NCBI GenBank assembly: GCA_029582155.1
Contig: CM055896.1
Span: 3,459,501-3,523,500, forward strand
DNA length: 64,000 bases
From: Panopea generosa
Lineage: Eukaryota > Mollusca > Bivalvia > Adapedonta > Hiatellidae
Reading direction: 5' to 3'
In this document: one piece after another, positions 22,614 through 34,012 of the stretch
Numbering within the stretch: position 1 is the stretch's first letter
How the letters are laid out: each line of letters starts with the position of its first letter
The notes under the pieces: generated by a model
What the model saw: only the letters and a program-made list of their open reading frames with translations
Told to the model about the DNA's origin: nothing
Databases searched by the model: none
Translations under genes and position numbers: made by a program

Positions 22614-22945
22614 TATTCTTTCCAGGAATCTATAAATGAAGTACTTCTTGGTAGCAAACTTAAGCAAATATGATTTTAATTTAGAAGCATACTTCTTCAA
22701 TAACAAAGAGCAATGTTTATGCAAGTTAATATAGGAGGTATATACACTGTATACAAAATATGATTTACGTCAATTAAACTTTAAATTCTTTCCAGTGGTG
22801 TTCAACCTCCGATTATGTAAGTAGTTCAGTTGTAAATATAGGCATTGATTGACTCAAATATGATATATTAATCCTTCCTGTTCCTATCCTTAAAAGTAGC
22901 TAAATTTATATTAGTTATTGTCCACTGATATATACAGATACTGTC
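22614..22945. repeat. Direct repeat copy 2 (~330 bp)
   Basis: Second copy of the 21769-22120 block, slightly shorter through small deletions. Confidence 0.75.
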
Positions 22946-24207
22946 ATTTGTTCTATAAATTTAATGTTGTAGTCGTTTTCGATTTGCAACTAATTTTTTG
23001 TGTATTTAAATAAAATATCATCGATCGATTAATCTGGAACCCACTGATAAATAAATAGAGGGGTGACAACCGTAACTATCGTATTTATGCGAACTGAGTG
23101 TCATATCATTGTGTTTTATTGAACAGCATGTTGAAGAGGTGTTAAATAGGATAATTGCAATACGATTATTATCATCAACACCACCGACCTTAACTGTACA
23201 ATTTATATAACGAACATACACAATCGCACCAAAACCAAAATTAACATCACAGCAGCCACAAACCGATTCCTGCTTTAAAATATCACACAAACCGCATTTG
23301 GTCACCATCATTACCTGAAAGTTTTATATATATATTACATACTTTTCCGATTCATGTTTTTTTTATATCAGTTTATGCCGTGATATATGCCTAACCTGGA
23401 CAAAATAGATGACTTGAAAAGTGCCATCATGATTGCTTTCGATTCCATATTATTAGACTACGTCTACGCGTCCGTTCGGATTGGGTTAATATCTCTTAAA
23501 CACCATTGAAAATGTGTAATGAATAAGCCCATTATATGTTCGTCACAATTCAACTCGCTGCTTTTTTTTCTAAACTTCGTGTCGTGTTGATAACATCTGA
23601 TAAAGGAAAGATTTGGTATAGATTTCATGCATGTATTCATCACTGACAGACACTATGTGTTAATAACCTCCTAGAACTAAAATTAGACGTCAACATTTAT
23701 GATGGTTTTTGTGGTAAAATATTTAAACATTTTTTATATTCTGAGTTATAACTGAGGAGTTTTGGCGGATGTATTTCACACGTAGTTACATGTATTCCTC
23801 CCTAATAGACAATGTGCTGATAGTTTGTCACGGTCTGTATCAGCCGTTTATGACCAAATGCCTGTTATAATATATTACTTCGTCGTTAGCTTATTTCTAT
23901 ACAACTACAGACGGTATTTGAATCGAGTTCCTAATTATTAATACTAATAATTAGACCCATATGTAACTGCCAGCTTCTAGAATTATATCTTTTAAATCAC
24001 AAAGGGCGCAGTCTGTGTATGTTTTATAACTTTATAGAAATATAAAACGAATGCAGATTAAATTTATTCTGAAGGGAATTATTGTTTCACTAAAAGCTTT
24101 CACATTTTCTTATTTGTATTCCGCATGAATCATATGACTAAAAAGATACAACTTAAACCTGACTAAAGGTATCCTATTCATACGGTTAACCATACTAAAC
24201 ATTATTT
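22946..24207. other. Intergenic, nothing recognised
   Basis: AT-rich sequence with chance frames only. A 97-codon minus-strand frame at 23018-23311 has no recognisable motif and no supporting splice or promoter context. Confidence 0.4.
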
Positions 24208-24271
24208 CAGGGAGCGGATTAGTGGTTAATGCATTAGACTGCAAACCCAGGGGTTGCAAGTTAGATCCCCC
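24208..24271 (+). mobile_element. tRNA-derived SINE head, split by an insertion
   Basis: A box-like GGATTAGTGGTTAATGC and B box-like GTTAGATCCCC are spaced as in a tRNA. The sequence is interrupted at the C-run by the element at 24272-25435; the text after that element (CCCCCGCTCGTC) reads as the SINE continuing. Confidence 0.6.
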
Positions 24272-25435
24272 CAGGGCTAGAATTTAACTTTTTTGTGCAC
24301 TGGCAATTTTGGCCAGTGCCTAAAATTTCAACTGGCCAAATTTGAAACCAACTAGCCAAACCAATTTTCGCAGAAACTTGTAGTCCTAAATGTCTAAATA
24401 AACCCAAAATGAATTGTTTCAAAGCCTGCATGTTATCTAATATGCATTATTAGCTTTTTTTAATTTATAGACAATGGTATCAAGGTTATTATATATGTAA
24501 AGGTACAATTCAAAGCAGTACTTTACAAAACAAAATATTTAAAAAACTAAAATTGTCTTTGTTATTTATTATACTACAATAAATAAATGCATACAATGAT
24601 ATATCATAAATAAACACTTTTAACTAAACCAAAATATGAATCATGGATTCAACAATAACAAGTGTACAGAGAGGCTGAGATTGAGACATACACACATTTC
24701 TATTTATAGAATTAATATAGCCAATGGCCTTTCGTTTTAAAATAAGATCTAGATCTAGCCAAGGACAATTGTTTAACATGTGTAAATGTTGTGATATCAA
24801 TGATCTGTCAATCGCGGTGGTTTCTACAATTGACACACCATTTTGTCATTGACAAGTTTATAACCCAGAGTGATATTGCAGTATTAACGGAAGGATTATT
24901 TCTCTTTTTTCTTGTTGGGACTCGCTTTCAATCGCCGGTTAAATGGAGAAAAAGATGTTATTTTATCAGCCATTTTAACAGCTTACAAAATATGTAAACA
25001 ATAAATTTGACGGGTTTCAACTTCACTTTTATTTTATAGAGTGAGTGCGCGATCGATCCAACTAGACGCAGTCTACTCATTATGTTGTTGACGGGTTTTA
25101 ACTTTCCTTCCGTTTTGCAGAATGAACTTGAGATCAAAAACAATTGGACGCAGTCTACACATATATAAATATTTAATACATGTCATTGACAATAGTGCTG
25201 TTAGGGGGTAATTTGGCGCGAGAAGCAAAAGAAATTTGGTAAAATTGACAAGAACTCGTTATTTTTACCAGGATAATACTTGTTTATTTTCAAAAATCAA
25301 TAAAATGAATAAAATAAATAATTTTCTCAACTTGAAATCCACTCGCAAAAAAAAGCCAGCTAAAGTAATTTCAACTCGCATTTTCAAAATACAGCTCGCA
25401 TTTTGCGAGTGGCGAGTGCTTAAATTCGAGCCCTG
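24272..25435. mobile_element. 1.16 kb non-autonomous DNA element with inverted termini
   Basis: The left end CAGGGCTAGAATTTAA and right end TTAAATTCGAGCCCTG are inverted repeats with one mismatch. Runs of C on both outer sides fit a short target duplication inside a C-rich site of a SINE. Subterminal regions carry short repeated words (GGCCAGTGCC/ACTGGCC on the left; CTCGCATTTTGCGAG and GGCGAGTG on the right) that can fold. No transposase frame is present. Confidence 0.6.
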
Positions 25436-25454
25436 CCCCCGCTCGTCAAACTAA

Positions 25455-26460
25455 AATTACACAGGTAAAAATGCCAAGCATGTTAAACGTACGTGCCAAA
25501 ACATACGTTTACATATAAATAGTACCACGTGTGTTTAACATACGTTTCTGGACATACATTAAACGTATGTTAAACATATGTTTAACGTACGGTTAAAACG
25601 TATGTTTTCATATGAATAGTAGCACGCATGTTAAACATATGTTTAACGTACGTTTAACATACGTTTAACATACGTTAGAATACGTATGTTTTTCATATGA
25701 ATAGTACCACGCATGTTAAACATATGTTTAACGTACATTTAACATACGTTACAATATGTACGTTTTTCATATAAATAGTACCATGCATGTTACCTATAAC
25801 ATGTTTAACATACGTTAGAATACATACATTTTTCATATAAAAAGTACCAAGCATGTTAAACATATTGTTAATGTAAGTTTAACATATGTTAGAGTACATA
25901 CGTTTTTCATACAAATAGTACCTTGCATGTTAAACATATGTATGCAATGTGTATTTAATAAACAGTTGAATATGTATGTTTAAACTATATGTAAAATGTA
26001 TGAAAGTTAAAAGTAGATTTGGTGTTTGTTTATCCATTTTAAGTGTTTTTAGTTAAAATTAGAAAATGTCGCACCTTTGGCCCTAGTTGCACAGCTGATA
26101 GAGTGCATACTATCCTGTACACATGTAAAAATGCCACGCATGTTAAACGTATTAACGTACGTGCCAAAACATACGTTTACATATAAATAGTACCACACGC
26201 GTTTAACATACATTTCTGGCCATACGTTTAACGTATGTTAAACATATGTTTAAGGTACGTGCTAAAACATACGTTTACATATAAATAGTACCATGTGCGT
26301 TTAACATACGTTTCTGGCCATACGTTTAACATACGTTACAATACGTATGTTATTCATATAAATAGTACCAAATATGTATGTTTTTCATGAAAATATTACT
26401 AGGTATGTTTGACATAGGTTCCAACGTATGCTTTAATAATATGTTAAACATATGAAAACT
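25455..26460. repeat. Palindromic CATATG/ACGTACG tandem array (left)
   Basis: Two blocks each begin with ACAGGTAAAAATGCCA or a close variant (25461 and 26112) and continue as ~100-110 bp units. Units combine AAACATATGTTTAACGTACG, TTTAACATACGTT and CATATAAATAGTACCA. Most words are near-palindromes of TTTAACRTAYG type, so the DNA can pair with itself at many registers. No coding potential. Confidence 0.85.
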
Positions 26461-27539
26461 CATTTTTAACATTAGATCAATTGGTAACTTTAACAAACCT
26501 GAGAAGCTTGATGTAAGAATGCTTGAAGCGTTCATACTTATTTTGGTGAAAATCTCCCCAGCGGTATCAGACATGTCAATTAAAGAAATTGTTGACAGAC
26601 AGATGGACAAAAAGTGATTAGAATTATAGCTCATTTAAAGCCTTTGGCAAGGTGAGCTTATAAGGCATATAATGCCATATAAACAATTATGAAAAAGGTA
26701 TGACACTAACTTAATATTTCAAAAATATTACAAATCTATACAATCTATTTGTACATCTATCTGATGTATTCATTTATTTTTTACTTCCCTCCATGAATCC
26801 TTTTAAAATTTGTTTAAAAGTTAAAAACTATCAAATAAATCTGTTAATCATTGTACTCAATGGGACAGACATCATAATTCATTATTTTGTAAACACTGTG
26901 TCTTTCAATGCATGCTCTAGACAAAAACTACCATAGATAGCAAAGGTGAAAGATTGAAAGACAAATAAAATAATATGACTGACACAAGCTGATCACATAA
27001 TTACTCAAGAGCTTTTGAATAATAATGAACAATGAAATAAATCTAAGCACATTTATATCAATCATGATGAGAAAGCAGATTTCTTTCATTGATGATTCAC
27101 TTTTACATACTAGATTCTTAAATCAGTCAGAGTAATTGTTGTCTTCCAACAGGAGCGTCACAATGTTGTTAGTCTGCATTTTCCTTTTTGTAAATACTTC
27201 CTTCTCATAACATATGCAGCAAATAATCTGTAAACTCCATTTAATTTCTCCATTATCATAGCAATATCAGTCGGGACAACAGCACATTTTCCGAAAAAAA
27301 GTTCATGTGTATGACTGACATCTCATCAGCATGTAATTTTGAACTTCAGTGTATGATTTTGTCACTTGTTGTCTTCAGGTTTAAGGGATATAACTGTACC
27401 ATCTATTTCCAGGTTTACTTTTCTTCCAACTAAGCTATATTATTCCATGTCTCACTTCTCAGCAATGTTCCATACCAGTTTGTCACTGGAAAATAAATAA
27501 TAATGCATGTATACACATTACATATAATATATACAAGAA
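26461..27539. other. Nothing recognised
   Basis: AT-rich sequence between the left palindromic array and a dispersed repeat. A 94-codon minus-strand frame at 26350-26634 overlaps the array edge and has no recognisable domain. Confidence 0.4.
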
Positions 27540-28560
27540 GTCCATGGGCTTTAACGGTCACCTGATAATCCAAAAAACATTCGCATAAGTGTATTCAGTC
27601 GTAAGAAATAACGTTTTTTGTCAATATCTCATAAATAAAGATTAAGTAAAGTAGGCCCTGCCTCCAGAGCCAAACCTTGAGACCCAGGGGCATGAAATTC
27701 ACAAATTTTATAAAGGATTTATAGTCGTCAATAATCATGCTCACAATTTGTTTCCGAGTGCTTCCTATAATAGTAAGAAGATTCTTAAAGTCTACCTTGA
27801 ATTTGACTGTTTTGGCCCCGCCCCTAAGACCTCATGGGGGTGGGGACCATGAAATACACATAGGTATTCACCGTCATGTTAGCAACAACAAATCACACCA
27901 AAATACATTCAGTCATAAGAAATAAGGCTTTTTATTATTTTCTCTGCTGTACCTATCATCATTTTCCATGAAAATATAAAAAAGGTAAACTAAATTTATT
28001 ATATGGAAATAAAATGTAATGAATGAACAAGGGGCCCAAGAGAGCCTGAATTGCTCTACTGGCAACAAATGGACAGATGTACATTTCAGAGACAATGTTT
28101 TTTGTAAGTTTTGTTTCAACAAATTCTTAGGAGACCACCATATAATGCTACACGTAAAACATTTAAGCCTCGAGCTTTCAGAGAAAATGTATTTTAAAAT
28201 TTCGCTTAAAATGTGCCTATATAAGCCTTGTCGTGGGGGCATTTGTGATCGAATCATGCTGATTCAAGACCTTGTCCAAGATCTTGTTGTAATATAACAG
28301 TTAAACTGCTGTGCAAGTTTTGTTAAGATTCAATGAAAAATGAAGGTGGTATCGCGTCTACAACATTTTCCCTGTGTAAAACAGTGACCACTGTCGCAGC
28401 CTCAAATTTGACTCCAACAGACTTAAACAAATCTTTTAGGTAACATCCATTCAATGCTACATGTAAACTATATAAGGTCTTAGCCTAAATGAAGGTGCTA
28501 TCATGTCTAAAAGAAAAAGGTTAATGGACGACAGAAAATTTATCAGGACATAAGCCCTGT
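27540..28560. repeat. Dispersed repeat, two unit types
   Basis: ATTCAGTC(G/A)TAAGAAATAA occurs at about 27594 and 27906, with GCC(C/T)TGCC..AGACC..CATGAAAT(T/A)CACA text between. At 28030-28490 a second type follows (GGGCCCAAGAGAGCCTGAATTGCTC; CATTCAATGCTACATGTAAA). These read as old copies of interspersed elements. Short frames at 27913-28257 and 28019-28297 overlap on opposite strands and are not taken as genes. Confidence 0.5.
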
Positions 28561-28922
28561 TGGCCTTTGACCAGTGGAAACCAGGGTTGTCAAAATGTTT
28601 CAAAGAATAAGTACTAAATTAAGAATTAGCAGTATCCAACTTGTGAGTGCCACCGGCAAGAAACAAGCGCCAATGGCGCAAGTTTGGGGTTAAGTACAAG
28701 AGGGGTGGTCCAAGTGGCCTCTGCCATGGATATTTTTTAAATTTAGATTGCAGGAGATGGCTTTTCAGCCATTCTGAGCTGTATTCCAATCTTAAATTTT
28801 CACTGTTTTTTTACATGAAACATCAGCAAGGTCTGAAATATAACTTCTGAAATATTGCATACACAAAACAAGACGTATTGGCGATTTGAAACATATATTG
28901 GACATCATGTAGTAGATTGTAA

Positions 28923-28930
28923 CCCCCCCC

Positions 28931-28961
<31 letters not shown>

Positions 28962-28964
28962 ACA
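28923..28964. repeat. (C)25 followed by (CA)n tract
   Basis: A homopolymer of about 25 C followed by about eight CA units. It is the reverse-complement type of the (GT)n(G)n tract at 17883. Confidence 0.95.
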
Positions 28965-29659
28965 ATAAACCCTGAGAACCCGAGATAAATGACTGACAAC
29001 AGACAAAGCTTTCCATTTTGAAGTGTCCATCTAGCAAAAGGGACACATCTTAGACACTGATTATCTGATTTGACTAGCTAAAGATATCAGTTTGATATAT
29101 CACTTAGTTAACTTACAGTCCTAGCTTAGGTAAACATCATGCAAAAATATTGACTTCTACCAGTTCTTAAATTGAACAAATGATTAACAATAAATTAAAT
29201 ACCTATCTATCCAGATGATATACCTCGATGTTTTGAATAAAATGGAGAGATTTAAGATGCAAATTAATTATTGAATTCAATACTGTTTTTTATTTATGAT
29301 ACCAGGAATATTAATCATTTTCTCTACCTTTTTCAAAGACATTGTCACTGGTAAGGCATACAGATTTTGGATCATTACAGCTAGATTACCAGGTCCATAT
29401 AGAATTTGGGGGTCTTTTAAGATCTCTTCCTTTGTAAAACGCCTCCAGTTCTAGTGTAAGCTGTTAAAGCTGAAACAACAGATAATTTGTATACTACATG
29501 TATTAGCAAATTGTACACTTTATATGTCTGTTTACAGTTGATGATAACTTATTAAGCATTCAATCTAGAGAATAGTTTATAAACTTTGATACAACATTTT
29601 AAGACAGTATGCCAGAAAAATCACAAAAATTAAATTGAGGCTAAATGAATATAGTAAAG

Positions 29660-30914
29660 CAGTGTTTTATCCAGCTCCAATTTTTGGGGGTCATTGATGA
29701 CCCACTGACTAAAAATCTGGGGGTCAGTTTCAAAATCTGGGGGTCATCATTGACTAGTTTTAAACTTAATCAACTTGAATAAATAGAGGTGAAAATGACA
29801 TATTTTACTTCAACAGTTTCACTTCCTATTTCACACAAATTTTAAAATCAAAATTCAAACTGAAATTAACAACTTCAAAACACTTTAACTTCCAAACGAA
29901 TGTTTCACTTCTGGCCCAACAAGTTACAACACCTGAAACTAGTTGTCTTTTCCTTCCCAACGACAGTTTTTATGATTATGGCCACCGGGTCATTAACTTT
30001 TCAATGTTTTTTCCTCAGCTCGATCACCATGGCCCTAACTATTTATAATGAAAAACACTAAAATCATTTCATCTTATATTTCAGCTGAGCTTCATGTTTA
30101 CCATTACTAAGCATTATACTCTTTGGAAAACAAAACAATTTGTTGTTTTCTTTTTCCCAAAACCATTTCTCTTCTGGTTTATAGCTAGACTCATTTCAGA
30201 GTAATGTTACCTTAATATTATAACATTTTAATGGTAACTTAACAAAAATAGGTTTTTCAAAATAAATATAATTTTCTAAAAGTTTATTTTCTTTTTGCCA
30301 TAACCTTTTAAACGTCCGTTAAAGAAATATTAACGGCGTAAGAACATGGACCGGCCTATGTTTAAACTGGTATTAAAATGTTGCCCATGCGCATCTCGAT
30401 ACCTTATAGAAAACAAAATAAAAAGGTTTTCAGATAGAGTAACTTCCGTACATTTCAAACAACTTTCTTGAAAAGTTTCATGATTTCCACATTTTATCTT
30501 TATATACAAACAACCTAAAACTGGGTATATATGAGTGCTATTGTTGCAGCATATGTTTGTTTTCACAGATGTTGTCTTGAAACTATAATTTTGCTTCGCA
30601 GAAAATTATGTATGTGATCATAATCGTCTATCTATGCGATTGCATAAATATAGTGTTAATAACCAATTTGAGTGTTTACATAACTTAGTAGAACCGCATG
30701 ACCAGGGTTTCCCTGAATCAGACCATGTGATCTGCCAAAACAGCTAGCATTTTAAAAGTAACTCTGAAACCAGCTTGCCGAAATAAATATGCGTAATTTG
30801 AATTTCTGTATTTTTAAGGTTGTGTCATAGTGTACGCACTGAACAAGTTGGATTGCGTCAAATGAGATTTAATTGCGTCAAAAACACAAGAAACACGCTC
30901 TGGAGAAAACACTG
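29660..30914. mobile_element. hAT-like non-autonomous element
   Basis: The left end CAGTGTTTTATCCAG and right end CTGGAGAAAACACTG form an inverted pair with one mismatch; CAGTG termini are usual for hAT-type elements. The interior has repeated CTGGGGGTCA words at the left and no transposase frame. The right ~215 bp is repeated at 31125-31340, so the element may extend there or its end was duplicated. No clean 8 bp target duplication was found. Confidence 0.5.
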
Positions 30915-31124
30915 TATATTCTCTATATATTATGACAAAACACTATCTGTTATGGTTTAATATACTTGTATTATTAAGAAATTATGTAAAATTGTACAGA
31001 AATGACAAAATTTTCAAATTTTATGCCGCGAAAAAAAAAATCTCCCTCACTTCCATCCAATCACCCTCATTTCAAAACCCAATCTCCCTCATTGCTTTCC
31101 AAAAAGGTTCACATGTATATATCA

Positions 31125-31343
31125 GGCTACCCTGAATCATACCATGTGATCTCTCAACACTGCTAGCAGTGTAAAAATAATAACTCTGAAACCCACATGC
31201 CCAAACAAATATGTGTAGTTTGAATTTCTGTATTTTTAAGGTTATCTCATAGTGGACACAATGAACAAAATTGATTGCGACAAATGAGATTCAATTGCGT
31301 CACAAACACAAGAAACGCGCTCTGGAGATAATACTGATAAAGA
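31125..31343. repeat. Duplicate of the hAT-like element's right end
   Basis: Matches 30707-30914 (CCCTGAATCA.ACCATGTGATCT; TTGAATTTCTGTATTTTTAAGGTT; AAACACGCTCTGGAGA) at roughly 80-85% by eye. It ends AATACTG, a degraded copy of the ACACTG terminus. Upstream at 31040-31100 are CTCCCTCA/CACCCTCA repeats. Confidence 0.6.
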
Positions 31344-33059
31344 ATAAAAATCCTTTGACATTGCCTTTAAGTCTTGTGATCGGGGTAATAAGCAGGACTG
31401 TGGTCTACTGAAGTTTTACAACAATCCGTTCTGTGGTTAACTATATTCTGGCTGTCTAAATTAACATTTGTTTGTTCAATGTTTTCTAGATAGTGAGACA
31501 AAATTTAATCCGGAATCTTTTGTTTTATTTACTTGCTAAATGTCCCTCGGTTTCTCTCTTCACACCAGATATGTCTTTAAGAAGTTTCCTACCTTTCCAT
31601 TATTTACTATATATTGTATAGCTACCCAAACGCTATATCAAGCCTGTGTCACTGACTGGAAAATTGCCTGTGCATGATCCCAGTTCAATATAGCAATTAG
31701 ATGGCAAGATATTCTTTACATTGTCTCTAGTTAAAATATTTAAGAAATAGTCACCATACAATTAACATAAGAACATGTTCTAAAAATAATATTGCAAACT
31801 AAAATTATAATTATTGAGCATACAAAGTAACAGTGGGTGGGGTAAGGTTTATGGTTTAAAATGAAAATATTTCCAGTTCCGAAAGTTGCATAGCGTACTG
31901 ATGTATATCTATAACTATATTGATATACATAATCATAATACTAACCGTTAAATATCATTTAAAACGATGAGTAATATTAAATTTGCCTGATTATAAACTC
32001 ATAAAATTTCTTCCCTCTGCGTTCACAACAAGGGAAGTAACTCTAGCACACAAATCAATTTTCGTCATAAAGATGTTCACCCACTTTTTTTTAGAAAAAA
32101 AAAATATTGTTATAGTAAAAATAATAGAAAATATATATGAAAACTTTACATATGATTTTATATTTAATTTTAAAAATATATATACATTCTTGTACTTACC
32201 TTGTTTTTCTTTAAAGGCGAGTGATCTTTGTTCAAATGTTCAGATTTTACAGTTTTACATATTTAGCTGTTTTATGGTTTATTTAGTCTGAGTAAGCCAG
32301 TGCCGACATTTACCTTGAAAATACCGGGAAACAGAAAACATCGAGGTTGATTGACACTATTTAATCTGTGGGACCATATAGGCATATCTCTGACAAAAGT
32401 AATTAAAGGATTCAAATAAACATTTTATTGCATAGTGTGTGTTAGTGAACCGATGTAAATACACGTTTGGTAGAGGTGAAAATGGGATAATGCAAAACCG
32501 AAAGTACAACCTTGCACAGAAGTCGCAGGGCCATGATAATCAGGTAGATCTACTGTTTATTTTTTTAATTCTTAATTATTTTTTAATAAAGATATTTACA
32601 ATTTTGGTTGATAAATTATTTTGATGTATAGAGTGATATGCAAAGTTTATAGAAGTAGGTGATACTTGACATTTAGATCTATTCTTTAATTCATACGATC
32701 TTTATTGAGGCCCTCTATTTCACAAAAGGAAATAAAAGATGCCATTATATTTGACAGCTTCACAATAAAACAGATCTAGTTATATATTAAATTAAGAATA
32801 TTTTATACTTTATTTCAGTTGTGAAGCTGTTTTAACAGTTATATTCGAGTATGCCAGCAATATGAAGTATGAAGAGGAGGACTGATTAAATACTGGACAT
32901 GATACATCACTCCATTAATTTGAAACTACCTAGATGGTGTCTACTTGGATGATTATTATATTGTGGCTATACTACAGAAGAGAAACATTAAAATATTGGG
33001 AAAATATTGCCGGTTCCTTTTATATCTCGTGTCAGCTTTGATAAATTATCAGTTATACA
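31344..33059. other. Nothing recognised
   Basis: AT-rich sequence. A 102-codon plus frame at 31983-32291 is phenylalanine- and lysine-rich with no recognisable motif; chance is most likely. Confidence 0.4.
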
Positions 33060-33742
33060 TGTTAATGAATTAAATCATTTGGATTAAACATATGTATGAC
33101 ACACATATGTTTACATATGGTTTGTTAACATATCTGAATAATATGCAACATGAATTTTTTTTTAAATTAGCCTCTGCCTGTTCTAGTGTTATTCCCTAAA
33201 ACAATATGTCCTAAGTGTTGTTGGAGATTTTAGCGCAATAATTATATAGGATTTTTAACATATTTTAAATGTATGAATCGAAACACATACTAGTATGACA
33301 AACGTATGTTTCACATGCGTTTAACATATGTTGATGTAAACGTATGTTTTACTATGTTTTTGATTGTCAGACATGTATTTATGATTCTCGTACTTAAATT
33401 GGACCCTGCCTCTGGCTCTGCTAGTGATATTTCCAAAAATAGTGAGTGCTATGTGCTGTGGAGCATTTAAGCGCAATAATTATATATTCATTTTAACGTA
33501 TGTTAAACATATGAATTGAACCACGTATGTCAAACGTACGTTTAACATGCGTTAACATATGTTTCTGTAAACGTATGTTTAACGTGCGTTTCTGATTATC
33601 ATATGTTTCTTTACGTATGTTAAACGTATGTTTTGAAACGTATGTTAACCAAAACGCATGTAAAACATACGTTAAACTTATGTTTAACATATGTTCGACA
33701 AACATATGTTAAACATACGTGGCATTTTTACCTGTGTACTTA
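33060..33742. repeat. Palindromic CATATG/ACGTATG array (right), opposite orientation
   Basis: It has the same word set as 25455-26460 (AACGTATGTTAAACATATG, GTACGTTTAACATGCG). It ends ACATACGTGGCATTTTTACC, the reverse complement of the start of the left array. Two ~235 bp internal units share CCCTGCCTCTGGCTCTGC-like text and GCGCAATAATTATATA. Confidence 0.85.
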
Positions 33743-33830
33743 TCAGTCTTTCGGATAAGACTTTAACAAAAATCGAGGTCCCATGTATCGGTGCTTAACA
33801 CCGGGCATGTAAAAGAACCAGGGACGCTAC
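33743..33830 (+). mobile_element. SINE body fragment
   Basis: CTTTCGGATAAGACTTTAAC followed by ATCGAGGTCCCATGTATCGG and CACCGGGCATGTAAAAGAACC resembles the conserved central part seen in many metazoan tRNA-derived SINEs. The assignment is from memory of the consensus style. A tRNA-like A box (TTGCACAGCTGATAGAGTGC) at 26077 directly abuts the left palindromic array, so one SINE may have been split. Confidence 0.45.
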
Positions 33831-33949
33831 AAAGGGGTCTTCTGTATCTCTGCACTATCCTCCAAAAATATAAAATTACTAGTTCTCTTCTGGAAAATTG
33901 TCATCATCATTTGCGATCATTTCTTTTATTCAGCGTTGTTATTTTTCAG

Positions 33950-34012
33950 GATAACCTTTTAAGGACCAGGCTTGGATTTTATTTCAACTTTAGTGAAGAT
34001 GGCAGATACAGG
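33950..34012 (+). CDS. Gene B exon with start codon
   Basis: The exon starts after acceptor ATTTTTCAG and ends at donor GTAAGT. The ATG at 33999 has A at -3 and G at +4, a strong start context. The peptide is MADT plus the first two bases of a Gly codon. The 49 nt leader begins at a splice acceptor, so an upstream noncoding exon exists; 17380-17551 is one candidate. Confidence 0.7.
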
